Positions 8,935-18,873 of a stretch of 64,000 nucleotides of DNA are shown here, piece after piece. The DNA lies in contig NZ_NBYY01000036.1 of assembly GCF_002464935.1 (NCBI RefSeq), positions 1 through 64,000 of the forward strand, given 5' to 3'. Position numbers and translations under genes: made by a program. Position 1 is the stretch's first letter; each line of letters opens with the position of its first letter. Source of the DNA: Candidatus Enterovibrio escicola. GTDB lineage: Bacteria; Pseudomonadota; Gammaproteobacteria; Enterobacterales; Vibrionaceae. The notes under the pieces were generated by a model. That model made no database searches. It was not told the origin of the DNA and saw only the letters and a list, made by a program, of their open reading frames with translations.

Positions 8935-9864
8935 ATGAAGCAGAATATTCTGATCTTTTTTAAAGGAATGGCGATGGGTGCAGCCGACGTCGTTCCTGGT
9001 GTCTCAGGAGGTACTATCGCCTTCATCATGGGTATTTATGACCCGCTTCTCGAGAGCATACGTCGCATCAATCCTTCGTTGATCTCAAAGTGGAATAAAG
9101 AGGGGATCTACGTTGTTTGGACACATATTAATGGCACTTTTCTTTGCTCACTCCTTGCAGGTATTTTGACCGCAATTTTAACACTGGCAAAAGTCGTTTC
9201 CTATGCTTTAACTGAACATCCTATAGTTATCTGGTCATTTTTTTTCGGACTTGTTATTGCCTCCACTATTCTTATGATTAAGCAAGTTAGAAATTGGTCT
9301 ATTATAGAAATTTTACTGGTCGTAACGGGTGCTGTTTTTGCCTATGTAATCACCGTTGCCAACCCTATTACCCTAGAATTTACCTTACTTGCGGTGTTCT
9401 TTTCAGGTTTAATTGCCATTTGTGCTATGATCCTACCAGGAATTTCAGGTAGCTTCATTCTACTATTGTTGGGTATGTATGTACCCGTGCTTGATGCTGT
9501 GACAAGCTTCAACCTACCAGTTTTAGGACTGTTCACAGTAGGCTGTCTAATTGGTATTCTTTCATTTTCACATATGTTGTCTTGGTTGTTAAATAAATTC
9601 AGGAGCCTAACGATTGCGTTCTTAACGGGACTGTTGATTGGTGCATCATGCAAAATTTGGCCTTGGAAAGAAACTATCGGTTTCCGGGTAAACACCTCAG
9701 GTGAACAAATACCTCTACCTCTAATTGAAAAAGTCCTTTTTCCCGCGGCTTTTGAAACAGCGACTGGTCAGTCCGCCCAATTAGATATTGCTGTTCCCAT
9801 GATGGTACTTGGCTTCGGATTGGTACTTGGCCTAGAGAAAATATCGATAAAACCTTCAGATTAA
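8935..9864 (+). CDS. DUF368 membrane protein (PopT-type undecaprenyl-phosphate translocase)
   Basis: A 309-residue polytopic membrane protein with the DUF368 hallmarks: FKGMAMGAADVVPGVSGGTIAFIMGIYD at residues 9-36 and a second half-repeat ICAMILPGISGSFILLLLGMY around 161-181, giving the internal inverted-repeat architecture of the family. About eight hydrophobic segments are visible. DUF368 proteins (VCA0040 in V. cholerae) were shown to recycle undecaprenyl phosphate across the inner membrane for peptidoglycan and other envelope polymers. The reading frame is intact and of normal length. A TATAAT sits at 8890-8895, a possible -10 element. The ATG has only a weak ribosome binding site. IS debris flanks it on both sides. 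Confidence 0.85.
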   Translation: MKQNILIFFKGMAMGAADVVPGVSGGTIAFIMGIYDPLLESIRRINPSLISKWNKEGIYVVWTHINGTFLCSLLAGILTAILTLAKVVSYALTEHPIVIWSFFFGLVIASTILMIKQVRNWSIIEILLVVTGAVFAYVITVANPITLEFTLLAVFFSGLIAICAMILPGISGSFILLLLGMYVPVLDAVTSFNLPVLGLFTVGCLIGILSFSHMLSWLLNKFRSLTIAFLTGLLIGASCKIWPWKETIGFRVNTSGEQIPLPLIEKVLFPAAFETATGQSAQLDIAVPMMVLGFGLVLGLEKISIKPSD

Positions 9865-9882
9865 GCTTTGACAATATAAACT

Positions 9883-10855
9883 AATCTCAGATCTACATAA
9901 GCGCTTGCTTATCAAGCCAGGTCATTTTGATACTCGGCTTCTTTGGTTGAAATCAATATGCGATAAGCCCACCAGCAAGTTGACCATAAAGCTAATGCAA
10001 CTAAGGTGCAGAAAATGCTTGATTTGGGATATGTTTTTTAGTTGATCAAAAACGGTTTCAATAATAAATCGTTTTCGGAGTATCAGGCGGTTCGAAAGTT
10101 TCATCGTTTTGGGTTTCATGTTTTTTATACGCGTTATCAGTATTACTCCCTTGTCTGTAAATTCCCGTTTCAATGGACCAGATATATAACCTTTATCTCC
10201 GTATAAACACCCCAAAGCTCGTCAGACATTTCAGATACAGGCTTTCTATCATCCACGTTAGCCATCGTCATTTTGACTGAGATAATGCCCCTTGATCATT
10301 GATCATAAGGTGTAATTTGAAACCGTAGAACCACCCCCTCGTTTCTTTTTCTCGCTTCGGGGTACCTTTAAAAACCTTATATCTGAAAATACGTAGGTTG
10401 TGACAAACCTGTAGCTTAGACGAATTAACGAAGGCAATCCTTGTTGGTTTTGCCTGACGGTGAGTGAGGTAAGAGTAAAGCGGAACTAGGATACCTAGTA
10501 TGAGTTTGAGCATGTTCGTGTAGCTGACTAATTCAGGAAATTAGTTGGTGAAACAGAGGCAAGCTAAAGTGGATGTAATAGGTTTTTAAGTCTCGATACC
10601 CCGATTAATGAAAAGCTATCACTATCCTCATCACTTCGCTAACTGAGAGGAGAGAAAGTTTGTTTCTTTGTTTGAAACCGGAAGAAATTAGGTATCCTTC
10701 CCATGCAGGAAGGAAAGTCTAGTAAAAGTCGTTGATATCGACGAAAATGGTATCTAAGTTATTCATGTACAAGTCCTTGTGCAGTTAATAGGTTATTTCA
10801 AACGACCAGATCGCGACTTTTGCATTGAGTTCATTTCTTATGCGCAGCTCAGGTT
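9883..10855 (-). mobile_element. IS982-family copy of the dead subfamily
   Basis: Full length with both termini. It carries the early TAA (10605-10607), the +1 insertion in the AGCTTG stretch and the second TAA (10541-10543), exactly as in the copy at 4133-5107. Large transposase pieces remain at 9922-10215 and 10268-10513. The element starts 19 bases after the DUF368 stop codon. Confidence 0.85.
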
Positions 10856-10975
10856 AACCTAAGATCTGTATAAGTACGATTTTCTCAATTTGAGTGATTT
10901 TAAGGCTCTGCTCTTTAGGTTGGAACGTATACGCAATGAGTCCAGCAATCAGGTTGACCCTGATCTTAGACTCAA
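10856..10975 (-). mobile_element. Right-end fragment of a second, divergent IS982 type
   Basis: Begins AACCTAAGATCTGTATAAG immediately after the previous element, then diverges (TACGATTTTCTCAATTTGAGTGATTTTAAGG region). It matches the ends at 33251 and 49677 better than the common IS982 type. The remainder of the element is lost. Confidence 0.6.
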
Positions 10976-11732
10976 ATTTAAGGGTTTAAGAATAGATCTT
11001 CAGAAAATATCAATCATGTATTTATTCGGCTAAAGAGAGTGATGAAGGCTAGCGATTTTCTCTAAGTTTGTGGGCACAGGCATTAAGACATAGCGCCTGT
11101 ACAACCATTTTAGATTTTCACGTTGATATAGCTGAATTCCGTCACATATAATTTGCCTTGTAAAAACAAACGTTCAAGGCTATGAACGGAAATCTCTGTC
11201 TGTACTTTTTTAACTTAAATTTAGTAGGCTTTTAACGACTTGTATATACATATTCGTGTGATATTTCGTTACTCCAATCGCAGTGTCGATACATCACTTT
11301 AGATGTGAATAGCTATCATCATAATTTTGATTGTGTCAGCCTACTTTTACACACAAACATTTCGATGAAAAACGCGAGATTTTTTGAACATATTTTTGTA
11401 TCGAGGGTTTCAATAAAAAAGGATAACCTCACGTGCAATCTGTTAATAGAGTTCTTCTGATATTGAAACAGTCTATGGTTTCACCAGAAACCAGAGCATT
11501 GAGGCACAAGTTATCCCAGAAGTAGGATAGGTTGAAACTACTGAGCAATCTCTTAAGAAGGAGACAACTTCGTTGGATTTTTAACATCGACTTGGAGTGG
11601 CGAGATAATGCATACTACATCAATAAGGCACTCAAGCTAGAGATATACGCCTGCCCTTCCGCAGGGATAGCTTACTGACGTCACATACGATGATATCTAT
11701 TTTTGATGGCACTTACAATGCCTACAAATGGG
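10976..11732. other. Unassigned IS-flanked region
   Basis: No recognised gene. A plus-strand reading near 11560-11650 (RRRQLRWIFNIDLEWRDNAYYINKALKLEIYA) looks protein-like but is closed by stops on both sides and I do not recognise it. The rest is AT-rich without structure that I could identify. Confidence 0.35.
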
Positions 11733-11795
11733 TAGCTTGATCATAACATCAGTAAAATGCTTTGAAATCTACATCTTCAAGTTGTTTTGGTATAT
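11733..11795. repeat. 58-bp dispersed repeat, copy 2
   Basis: GATCATAACATCAGTAAAAT, then CATCTTCAAGTTGTTTTGGT. It aligns with 34238-34300 on the same strand and with the reverse complement of 1377-1440. It lies on the 3' side of an IS30-type remnant (11960-12700, minus). Confidence 0.55.
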
Positions 11796-11884
11796 ATCAG
11801 TGCCTAGGATGATTACACCTGAATTCAGGTATGAAGTGCGACACTTTTCAATCAAACATGTAAATGTATTTTTTAAAAAAATGT

Positions 11885-11945
11885 CAGGTTGCTTAAAGCC
11901 TAAGCATTTCTTAGGCCGATGATTGATCCTTGCTTGAGCGAAGGT
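11885..11945. repeat. Palindromic repeat, partner of 8803-8860
   Basis: Perfect stem GCCTAAG (11898-11904) / CTTAGGC (11910-11916) with loop CATTT, flanked by GATGATTGATCCTTGCTTGA (11918-11937), which is conserved in the inverted partner. The structure resembles a subterminal IS200/IS605-type hairpin or a small MITE. Confidence 0.5.
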
Positions 11946-11959
11946 AATATATTCATTTA

Positions 11960-12700
11960 TGATCATTTTTAACTCTGTCCCTTTTTTTGCGCACTCTCTA
12001 AAAATTCTGTGAGCATCTTCATTTGCCCATCATTTCCATGAAAAGTAGGGTGTGTAAAATAAACTTCAACATCCAAATCTTTTGCTATTCATTCATAATG
12101 AACAAACTCTCGACCATTATTTGTCATAATTGTATGGACATTATTTTTTCATGGCATCAGTAAATCAATGGGCGCTGTGGTGACATCATTTGTTGATTTA
12201 AATGCTACTTTTTTAATTAAATAAGAACGGCTTTTACGTTCTAATTCTGTGACTGATAGCATCAGTACCATTTTTGCCTAAAACTATATCAATTCTCTAA
12301 TTACCAAATTATTCCCGATGATCTACAGAAGGAGGGTAGCTCATCAATGGTGACCGCATTTTTAATGGTTGTTGACTTTTCTTTACGATCTTTTTGATAT
12401 AGTTTAAGATCCTTTTCTTAAGTGAAGATAGAGCTTACATCCTTGCCGTTTATCGGATGCGCCTAAACAATAAATTTACTCATAGGTGACGTATGCTTCT
12501 GCATTTAGTTAGTACGTGTGATATTTTCTCTAGACTCCAATCGTTTTCGGGCAGTAGATTAACAAAAGATCTTTGATCTGTTGGTATATTGTATTTGCTT
12601 GCTTACGTGTGATTTATCGTCGATAGATTCGATAGATTCGATAGATATTGAGCAATGCGAGGGCAATAAGCACAGTTATTACTATAATTTTTCAAGACTC
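11960..12700 (-). pseudogene. IS30-family transposase remnant
   Basis: Minus-strand reading in shifting frames gives IS30 catalytic-domain blocks: ERKSRSYLIKKVAFKSTNDVT, VHTIMTNNGREFVHYE (second catalytic Asp region), AKDLDVEVYFTHPTFHGNDGQMK and MLTEFLESAQKKG. Multiple stops and frameshifts are present. The N-terminal part (12480-12700) is very degraded. Confidence 0.7.
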
Positions 12701-12737
12701 AAGAAACTGGAGAACAATGGCATTTGATTGCCCTTAT

Positions 12738-12850
12738 AGGAGGTTGTTGATTAAATCAAGGCTGTAATGCACTGATCCCAATCTTTTTTACAGTCTTAAT
12801 TTATCTGCTGTTGAACAGGCATACCGAGTTTTATAACTTTGTTCTTTCAC
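12738..12850 (-). mobile_element. IS5-family end fragment
   Basis: GTTGTTGATTAAATCAAGGC...ATGCACTGATCCC and the following ~80 bases match the 3' end of the IS5-type element (C-terminal GMPVRQQ region), after which homology stops. Confidence 0.65.
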
Positions 12851-12943
12851 CTAGGAATTTCCTTCCAGAAACTCTATGGTGGTGGGGCTTAAGGCATGTC
12901 CCTTTCTGTGATACATTTAGCACGATTGAATAGATAAAAGGCA

Positions 12944-13651
12944 TGAATAAATTTCAAAGGTATCAAATCGAAGCTGCTTCGCTTTAAACGTATTTTTACT
13001 ACTAATTGGATCATATTCATATCCAGTTATCTCCACTATAATACCGATTAGTATCATTCAGAAATTGCTAAGGTGCTGAAGTGTGAAAGCTCATAAAAGG
13101 GCTTTGCCACTTACCAATGATTGGGTTGAGGTCAAGGGCAACATAAAGTTAATTTTAATTGTAAGGGGAAAGCTTGTCCGCAATGTAAAAAGCGTTATGC
13201 ACGGGAGATTGTGGTCAAAATAGGCGTCTGCCTATTTTCTAGAGTGAGCTATCGGCAAGTTGTCTTAACATTGGCTGAACAACTTCGTATTCCTTTCTAT
13301 AATCACTCCAATCAGAAGCGTTTGTATTCTGGATTTATGGTCTTGGAGGAAGCCTGCTTATTAGATTTGATTCAGGCGCACTTTAAGACCGATGAGTGTG
13401 AAAGCGCCGTCATTGTTTTCATCCATACCCACAGTCCTAATGGCAACTACAATCTTCATTTACATGTGATACTGGCTGAAGGTGCATTTTTTTCTTCGAA
13501 CCAAGATTGGAAAGGGTTTAAGCATTTATTGTTATCTCAGTTACGATTACTTTGGTAAAAACACTTACTGAAGTTAATGGAGATTGAGTTTCCGGCGCGT
13601 CAATATGTAATTAGAACCTTATGGGCTAATTATCCTAATGGTTTCTATGCC
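12944..13651 (+). pseudogene. IS91-like (Y2) transposase, broken and cut by IS66
   Basis: Starts with MNKFQRYQIEAASL and continues in shifting frames with CKGKACPQCKKRYARE (zinc-finger end), then the open stretch 13211-13558 with VVLTLAEQLRIPFYNH, VIVFIHTHSPNGNYNLHLHVILAEGAF (the HxH metal site of the rolling-circle transposase) and FKHLLLSQLRLLW. It resumes as LLKLMEIEFPARQYVIRTLWANYPNGFYA, where the IS66 copy begins. The catalytic tyrosine region is lost. At least two frameshifts and several stops are present. Confidence 0.65.
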
Positions 13652-14933
13652 GTAATCGTTTACCAGTCTCCCATTAAAAAGAAATAAGTGATGATCATCT
13701 ACCGATTGATAATTGCTTATTGAGAGATCTTTTCAGCCTGCCAAAAGGGCTTCATGAAAAAGAAGTATTTTGAAAATGAACCACCCACCGTGGAACAATT
13801 TGGCTCCGAGCAAGCCAACGTACTCATCCGTGAACTATGGAACAAGTTTCGTGAGTACGAGGATAAGTTGTCTGCTAGTTCACGGAACTCATCAAGCTCT
13901 CCGTCGTCAGACTCCCCCGCAGCGAGGGACGAGCGAAAAAAGTTTAACACCCTCGCAGCCGAAATCAGGTGGGCACTCAGCTTGACCACATTGCCGCTTT
14001 ATCTGGCCAGTATTATCTGAGTATCTGCAAAATGCAGCGCCTTTTTATGGATAAATACGGTACGCATTTTTCTATTGGACTGATTAGTGAAGCCCAAGGA
14101 CGAGTCAGTAGTATGTTAATGCCGTTGAATCAGGCGCTACATTACCATGTAAAATAATCTGCTGTTATTCATACTAGATGAAACAACGACAAACGAAATG
14201 GGGAAACGGTTACCTGATGGATCTGGCTCCTCAGTGGCAGTGATGCGGTATATCAGACCATTTGTTATCCTCGTAATGAGGAAGCCAATACTGGATGAAC
14301 AGTGCCACGCGATAGTGATAACCAACTAATGTGGTAGTTATAACTGACTGGATCCCACGTGCCACCAGTTCTGTTGGGCACATGTCACCCGTAATTTACA
14401 ACAAATTGTGGAGTACAGCGGTGGAGGTTTAACTTCTTATTATTGGCAAACGTCTTGTTCTGATCTGCCATGCGGTATTCCGAATTTAGCATCGTTATGA
14501 GCAAGGAAAAATTACCGACAGCGAGTGGCGGCGACGAATGTTTCGTCTTAGGAAAAACCTTTCGGATTGGCTAAAAAAAGGCGAACAGATCCCAACATAT
14601 CGGTACACTGGAAAGTGTTCCTATATCTTGAAGCACGAATAGGGAATCTGGGTTCTCCTTGATCATGAAGGCGTACTGTTGACCAATAATGAAGCTGAGA
14701 GGTGTATTCATGGCAGCGTCATCATGCGGAAAATCTACTTAGGTACTAGCTCTCACCGAGCATAACAGTTCCGTTTACGTGTTCTGTCTATGGTGGAAAC
14801 CTGTAAGAAACGTGGGCTGTCTGCATTGGATGTCATTAAGTGATGTAGTGTCATCGGTGATCCGAAAGAAATTTTATCCCGACGTGTTTAATTTCATAAA
14901 CATTTAGTCAAGCCACCTCTAGTGAACGCTTAC
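13652..14933 (+). mobile_element. IS66-family element, copy 1 (internal deletion)
   Basis: Ends GTAATCGTTTACC (left) and GTGAACGCTTAC (right). It encodes IS66 transposase pieces: N-terminal MKKKYFENEPPTVEQFGSEQANVLIRELWNKFREYEDKLSASSRNSSSSPSSDS, then in the DDE domain SGQYYLSICKMQRLFMDKYG, EQGKITDSEWRRRMFRL, GVLLTNNEAERCI and MRKIYLGTSSHR. A 260-bp segment present in copy 2 is missing at 13980-13988. Stops and a one-base insertion next to the first catalytic Asp (ACTAGATGAAACAACG) are shared with copy 2. No target duplication is visible. Confidence 0.8.
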
Positions 14934-15020
14934 CCTTTTCGGTAGTTGGCTTTTTATTTTACGCTAGACGACAAGTGTGGCAGTCATTATCGGAATTTAG
15001 GAAACTATAATATATTAAAA

Positions 15021-15049
15021 TTATAAATGGTATTGATTCTCATTTATAA
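15021..15049. promoter_or_regulatory. Palindromic Fur/Mur-like operator upstream of mntH
   Basis: TTATAAATG (15021-15029) and CATTTATAA (15041-15049) form a perfect 9-bp inverted repeat. The minus strand of the centre reads AAATGAGAATCAATACCATT, close to Vibrio Fur boxes. It sits about 50 bases before the mntH start, where a metal-responsive repressor (Fur, Mur or MntR) would be expected. Binding is inferred. Confidence 0.5.
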
Positions 15050-15100
15050 GTCGGGTACTTTCTCTACATTGATAGGTCCAAGTATGAAGATGAACTAGTA

Positions 15101-16360
15101 GTGGAAATTCATAAAGTGACAAGATCAAAAGGATTATCATCCTTGTCTAACCTGCAATTTATGGGTAAATTTAAACGTAAGCTGATGATGTTGGGACCCG
15201 CATTTATTGCGGCAATCGCTTACATCGATCCCGGAAATTTTGCGACCAATATTGAAGCTGGGTCATCATTTGGTTATCAACTGTTGTGGGTGGTGCTGTC
15301 TGCAAACTTAATGGCAATGTTTGTCCAGTATTTATCCGCAAAGCTCGGTATTGTCACAGGTAAGAACCTAGCAGAACATTTGCGTGATCGCTTGCCAAAT
15401 AAATGGGCGGTAGGTTTTTACTGGATCCAAGCAGAAATTATCGCTATCGCGACTGATCTGGCTGAGTTTATTGGTGCAGCGGTTGGTTTCCAGTTGGTAT
15501 TTGGCATTTCGGTGTTCGAAGGGGCGATGGTCACCGGTATCACGAGCCTCCTGATTTTGATGTTCAACAAAAGAGGACAAAAGCCCCTTGAAATTATAAT
15601 AGGATCTTTGCTGTTGTTGGTGGCAGTCATTTACATTGTTGAGTTGTTTTTTGCCCATCCGTCTGGCAGTAAATTAATGGAAGGGCTGTTGATCCCTAAT
15701 TATATTGGTGAGCATCAGATATACTTAGTTGCGGGTATATTAGGGGCAACGGTAATGCCACACGTTATTTACCTTCACTCGGCATTGTTTAAGAACAGCT
15801 ACGGAGAAAAAACGGAAATCCGTCTGAGTTCGACGCGTGTGGATATCTCAATTGCGATGGTGATTGCAGGCTTTGTGAATATCGCGATTGTTGTGATGGC
15901 TGCTGCGGTATTCCATTACTCAGGTAACCAAGATATTGCTGAGATTGAAACTGCTTATATGACGTTGACACCATTGGTGGGTACCGCAGCGTCACTTCTG
16001 TTCGGTATATCTCTGATTGTTTCAGGCTTGTCTTCAACGGTGGTTGGCACAATGGCAGGGCAGGTGGTGATGCAGGGTTTCGTTCGATTTACTATTCCGA
16101 TGTGGGTACGCCGTGTAGTAACGATGGTGCCTTCATTTGTGGTTATTGGACTTGAAAGTAATACCACTGATATTTTAGTTATGAGCCAAGTCATATTGAG
16201 TTTTGGTATAGCGTTTGCGCTTATCCCGTTAATTATGTTTACCAACAGCGAGTTATTGATGGGAAAATTTAAGAATAAAGGGTGGGTATCCTGCGTAAGT
16301 ATGGTTATCGTGGCTATCGTTCTAATGCTTAATCTATATCTGATGCTTACGTTGATATAA
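15101..16360 (+). CDS. mntH: Nramp-family Mn(II)/Fe(II) proton symporter
   Basis: A 419-residue polytopic membrane protein of normal MntH length. The Nramp metal-site motif DPGN lies at residues 43-46 ([12 protein letters not shown]) and the second metal-site segment at about 213-223 ([12 protein letters not shown]). Eleven hydrophobic segments follow the expected pattern. It imports Mn(II), and less readily Fe(II), with protons, supporting Mn-dependent enzymes and oxidative-stress defence. Translation is assigned to GTG 15101; the ATG at codon 21 (MGKFKRKL) is an alternative that keeps all conserved parts. A palindromic operator-like site lies upstream. The gene is monocistronic between IS66/IS5 remnants, and the frame is intact. 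Confidence 0.92.
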   Translation: MEIHKVTRSKGLSSLSNLQFMGKFKRKLMMLGPAFIAAIAYIDPGNFATNIEAGSSFGYQLLWVVLSANLMAMFVQYLSAKLGIVTGKNLAEHLRDRLPNKWAVGFYWIQAEIIAIATDLAEFIGAAVGFQLVFGISVFEGAMVTGITSLLILMFNKRGQKPLEIIIGSLLLLVAVIYIVELFFAHPSGSKLMEGLLIPNYIGEHQIYLVAGILGATVMPHVIYLHSALFKNSYGEKTEIRLSSTRVDISIAMVIAGFVNIAIVVMAAAVFHYSGNQDIAEIETAYMTLTPLVGTAASLLFGISLIVSGLSSTVVGTMAGQVVMQGFVRFTIPMWVRRVVTMVPSFVVIGLESNTTDILVMSQVILSFGIAFALIPLIMFTNSELLMGKFKNKGWVSCVSMVIVAIVLMLNLYLMLTLI

Positions 16361-16404
16361 ACTAAAAATAAATAATGAGTTGTACGTATACTTCTTTATT
16401 CTAT

Positions 16405-16438
16405 GACGCAACAACCTTGGAGACGCAACAACCTTGGA
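16405..16438. repeat. 17-bp perfect tandem duplication
   Basis: GACGCAACAACCTTGGA occurs twice head to tail (16405-16421 and 16422-16438) just after mntH. It is probably a replication-slippage product. Confidence 0.8.
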
Positions 16439-16494
16439 CTGTCTATTCTTCTCCTATGACCACCGAAAGGGTAAGTTATGGTTAACAAGTGGAG

Positions 16495-16975
16495 GGCGTT
16501 GTTTCCCAAATATTTGAACTAATCACAATTCCTACGATCAGATCATTATGGAGTTAAGAGGGAGTTTATAATGGGAAAGATCAAGCACAAGATCATGTCA
16601 CCACGTACTGCAAAATAGAGGAATAACGCCCAGTATTCCATCTCGAAGCAATGCGGGTACTGGGAGGATGGCATCCTAGAAATGAAGCTGTAAAGGCTTT
16701 AAAATAGGACAAACTGGCGGAGTGGAAAAAGGACAGGGGTTATCACAAACGTTCATTAGCAGAGACAGTGATATTTTGGTATAAACAGTTGCTCAATCCT
16801 AAACTTGCTCTTCGTAATTACAATGTTCAAGTTAGTGAAACGCTGGCAAATGTGAAAGCGATGAACACAGTTATAAGACCCGGTATGCCTGTTCGCCAGC
16901 AAACAAAGTAAGAGTGTAAAGAATGTCAAGAAGATTGGGATCAGTGCGTTATAGGCCTTATTTAATCAACAATAC
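16495..16975 (+). mobile_element. IS5-family internal-deletion derivative
   Basis: Both element ends are present (GGCGTTGTTTCCCAAATATT at left; GGCCTTATTTAATCAACAAT at right) but the middle ~570 bp is missing: the N-terminal MGKIKHKI start runs directly into the AYHHVLKNK region near 16590. It is MITE-like in structure. Confidence 0.75.
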
Positions 16976-17029
16976 CACAACTAACTCTAAGGTAAAAAAC
17001 CTCAATGTTTCTGATCAGGAAGAATACCC

Positions 17030-18571
17030 GTAATCGTTCATCAGTCCCCTATTGAAAATCAATAAGTGATGATTATCTCCCGATTGATGATTACCTATTG
17101 AGTGATCTTCTCAGCCTACCAAACGGGCTTCATGAAAAAGAAGAATTTTGAAAATGAATCACCCACCGTGGAACAATTGGGCTCCGAGCAAGCCAATGTA
17201 CTCATCCGTGAACTATGGAATAAGTTTCGTGAATACGAGTATAGGTTGTCTGCTAGTTCACGGAACTCATCAAGCTCTCCTTCGTCAAACTTCCACGCAG
17301 CGAGGGACGAGTGAAAAAAGCTGAACACCCTCGCAGCCAAAATCAAGTGGGCACTCAGCTTGGCCATAAGGGACATAAAAGACCAGTAAGCGAGCTTAAA
17401 GAAACCGATTCCATCGTTTGTTGTTAGCCAGATATTTGCTGCACCAAATGCAGTGGGAATGTTGTTCCGAATACGGAGTCTACCCAGGGTCATCAACTCT
17501 TTGAGTTACTAAAAGCATCGTTGGATATTACTGAATATCAGTTATTCCATGGTCGATACCCACACCGTCCGAGCCAATGTGCCCGATGATGCCCCATCAA
17601 GTCAGTTAGGACCTCGTGCTTGGCCACATTGCCGCTGTATCTGGCCAGTATTATCTGAGTATCTGCAAAATGCAGCGCCTTTTTATGGATAAATACGGTA
17701 CGTATTTTTCTATTGGACTGATTAGTGAAGCCCAAGGACGAGTCAGTAGTATGTTAATGCCGTTGAATCAGGCGCTACATTACCATGTAAAATAATCTGC
17801 TGTTATTCATACTAGATGAAACAACGAGAAACGAAATGGGGAAACGGTTACCTGATGGATCTGGCTCCTCAGTGGCAGTGATGCGGTATATCAGACCATT
17901 TGTTATCCTCGTAATGAGGAAGCCAATGCTGGATGAACAGTGCCACGCGATAGTGATAACCAACTAATGTGGTAGTTATAACTGACTGGATCCCACGTGC
18001 CACCAGTTCTGTTGGGCACATGTCACCCGCAATTTACAACAAATTGTGGAGTACAGCGGTGGAGGTTTAACTTCTTATTATTGGCAAACGTCTTGTTCTG
18101 ATCTGCCATGCGGTATTCCGAATTTAGCATCGTTATGAGCAAGGAAAAATTACCGACAGCGAGTGGCGGCGACGAATGTTTCGTCTTAGGAAAAACCTTT
18201 CGGATTGGCTAAAAAAAGGCGAACAGATCCCAACATCTCGGTACACTGGAAAGTGTTCCTATATCTTGAAGCACGAATAGGGAATCTGGGTTCTCCTTGA
18301 TCATGAAGGCGTACTGTTGACCAATAATGAAGCTGAGAGGTGTATTCATGGCAGCGTCATCATGCGGAAAATCTACTTAGGTACTAGCTCTCACCGAGCA
18401 TAACAGTTCCGTTTACGTGTTCTGTCTATGGTGGAAACCTGTAAGAAACGTGGGCTGTCTGCATTGGATGTCATTAAGTGATGTAGTGTCCTCAGTGATC
18501 CGAAAGAAATCTTATCCCGACGTGTTTAATCTCATAAACACCTAATCAAGCCACCTCTGGTGAACGTTGAT
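17030..18571 (+). mobile_element. IS66-family element, copy 2, with 8-bp target duplication
   Basis: Flanked by perfect direct repeats GAATACCC (17022-17029 and 18572-18579), the 8-bp duplication typical of IS66. It contains the same broken transposase as copy 1 plus the 260 bp missing there. Shared lesions include stops and the one-base insertion beside the first catalytic Asp. No accessory tnpA/tnpB genes are present, so this is a single-ORF relic. Confidence 0.85.
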
Positions 18572-18762
18572 GAATACCCAAGTGTAAAAAAACCAGCATC
18601 ATACCTGACCAGAGTTACACTAATTGTCACCAAATACAGCTCAATATTGTATTCCAACAAGCTAGTTTTCCCATAAATCCCCAGCGGGTGACAGACAGGT
18701 AGGGTAGGTATCCAGTTAAACTTCCTATCGAGCAGCCAGAGATTGTGGAGAAATTTTTTCAA
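18572..18762 (-). pseudogene. Unrecognised ORF tail interrupted by IS66 copy 2
   Basis: The minus strand reads FLHNLWLLDRKFNWIPTLPV...LYLVTISVTLVRYDAGFFTLGYSS. Removing IS66 and one target duplication joins it to 17021-17010 and gives a stop right after GYSS, so IS66 entered within a few codons of the C-terminus of an older gene. Alternating hydrophobic stretches suggest beta structure; I do not recognise the family. No clear start is present and 18763-18873 holds nothing identifiable. Confidence 0.4.
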
Positions 18763-18873
18763 AAGCTTTTTTGATATGGTAAAGGTGATATAGTGTAATT
18801 CACAATTAAGGAGTCGATACTGCCTAGTGGGTATCCATCACACGGTGATCTTATTCCATAGCTATTGCTAGCT

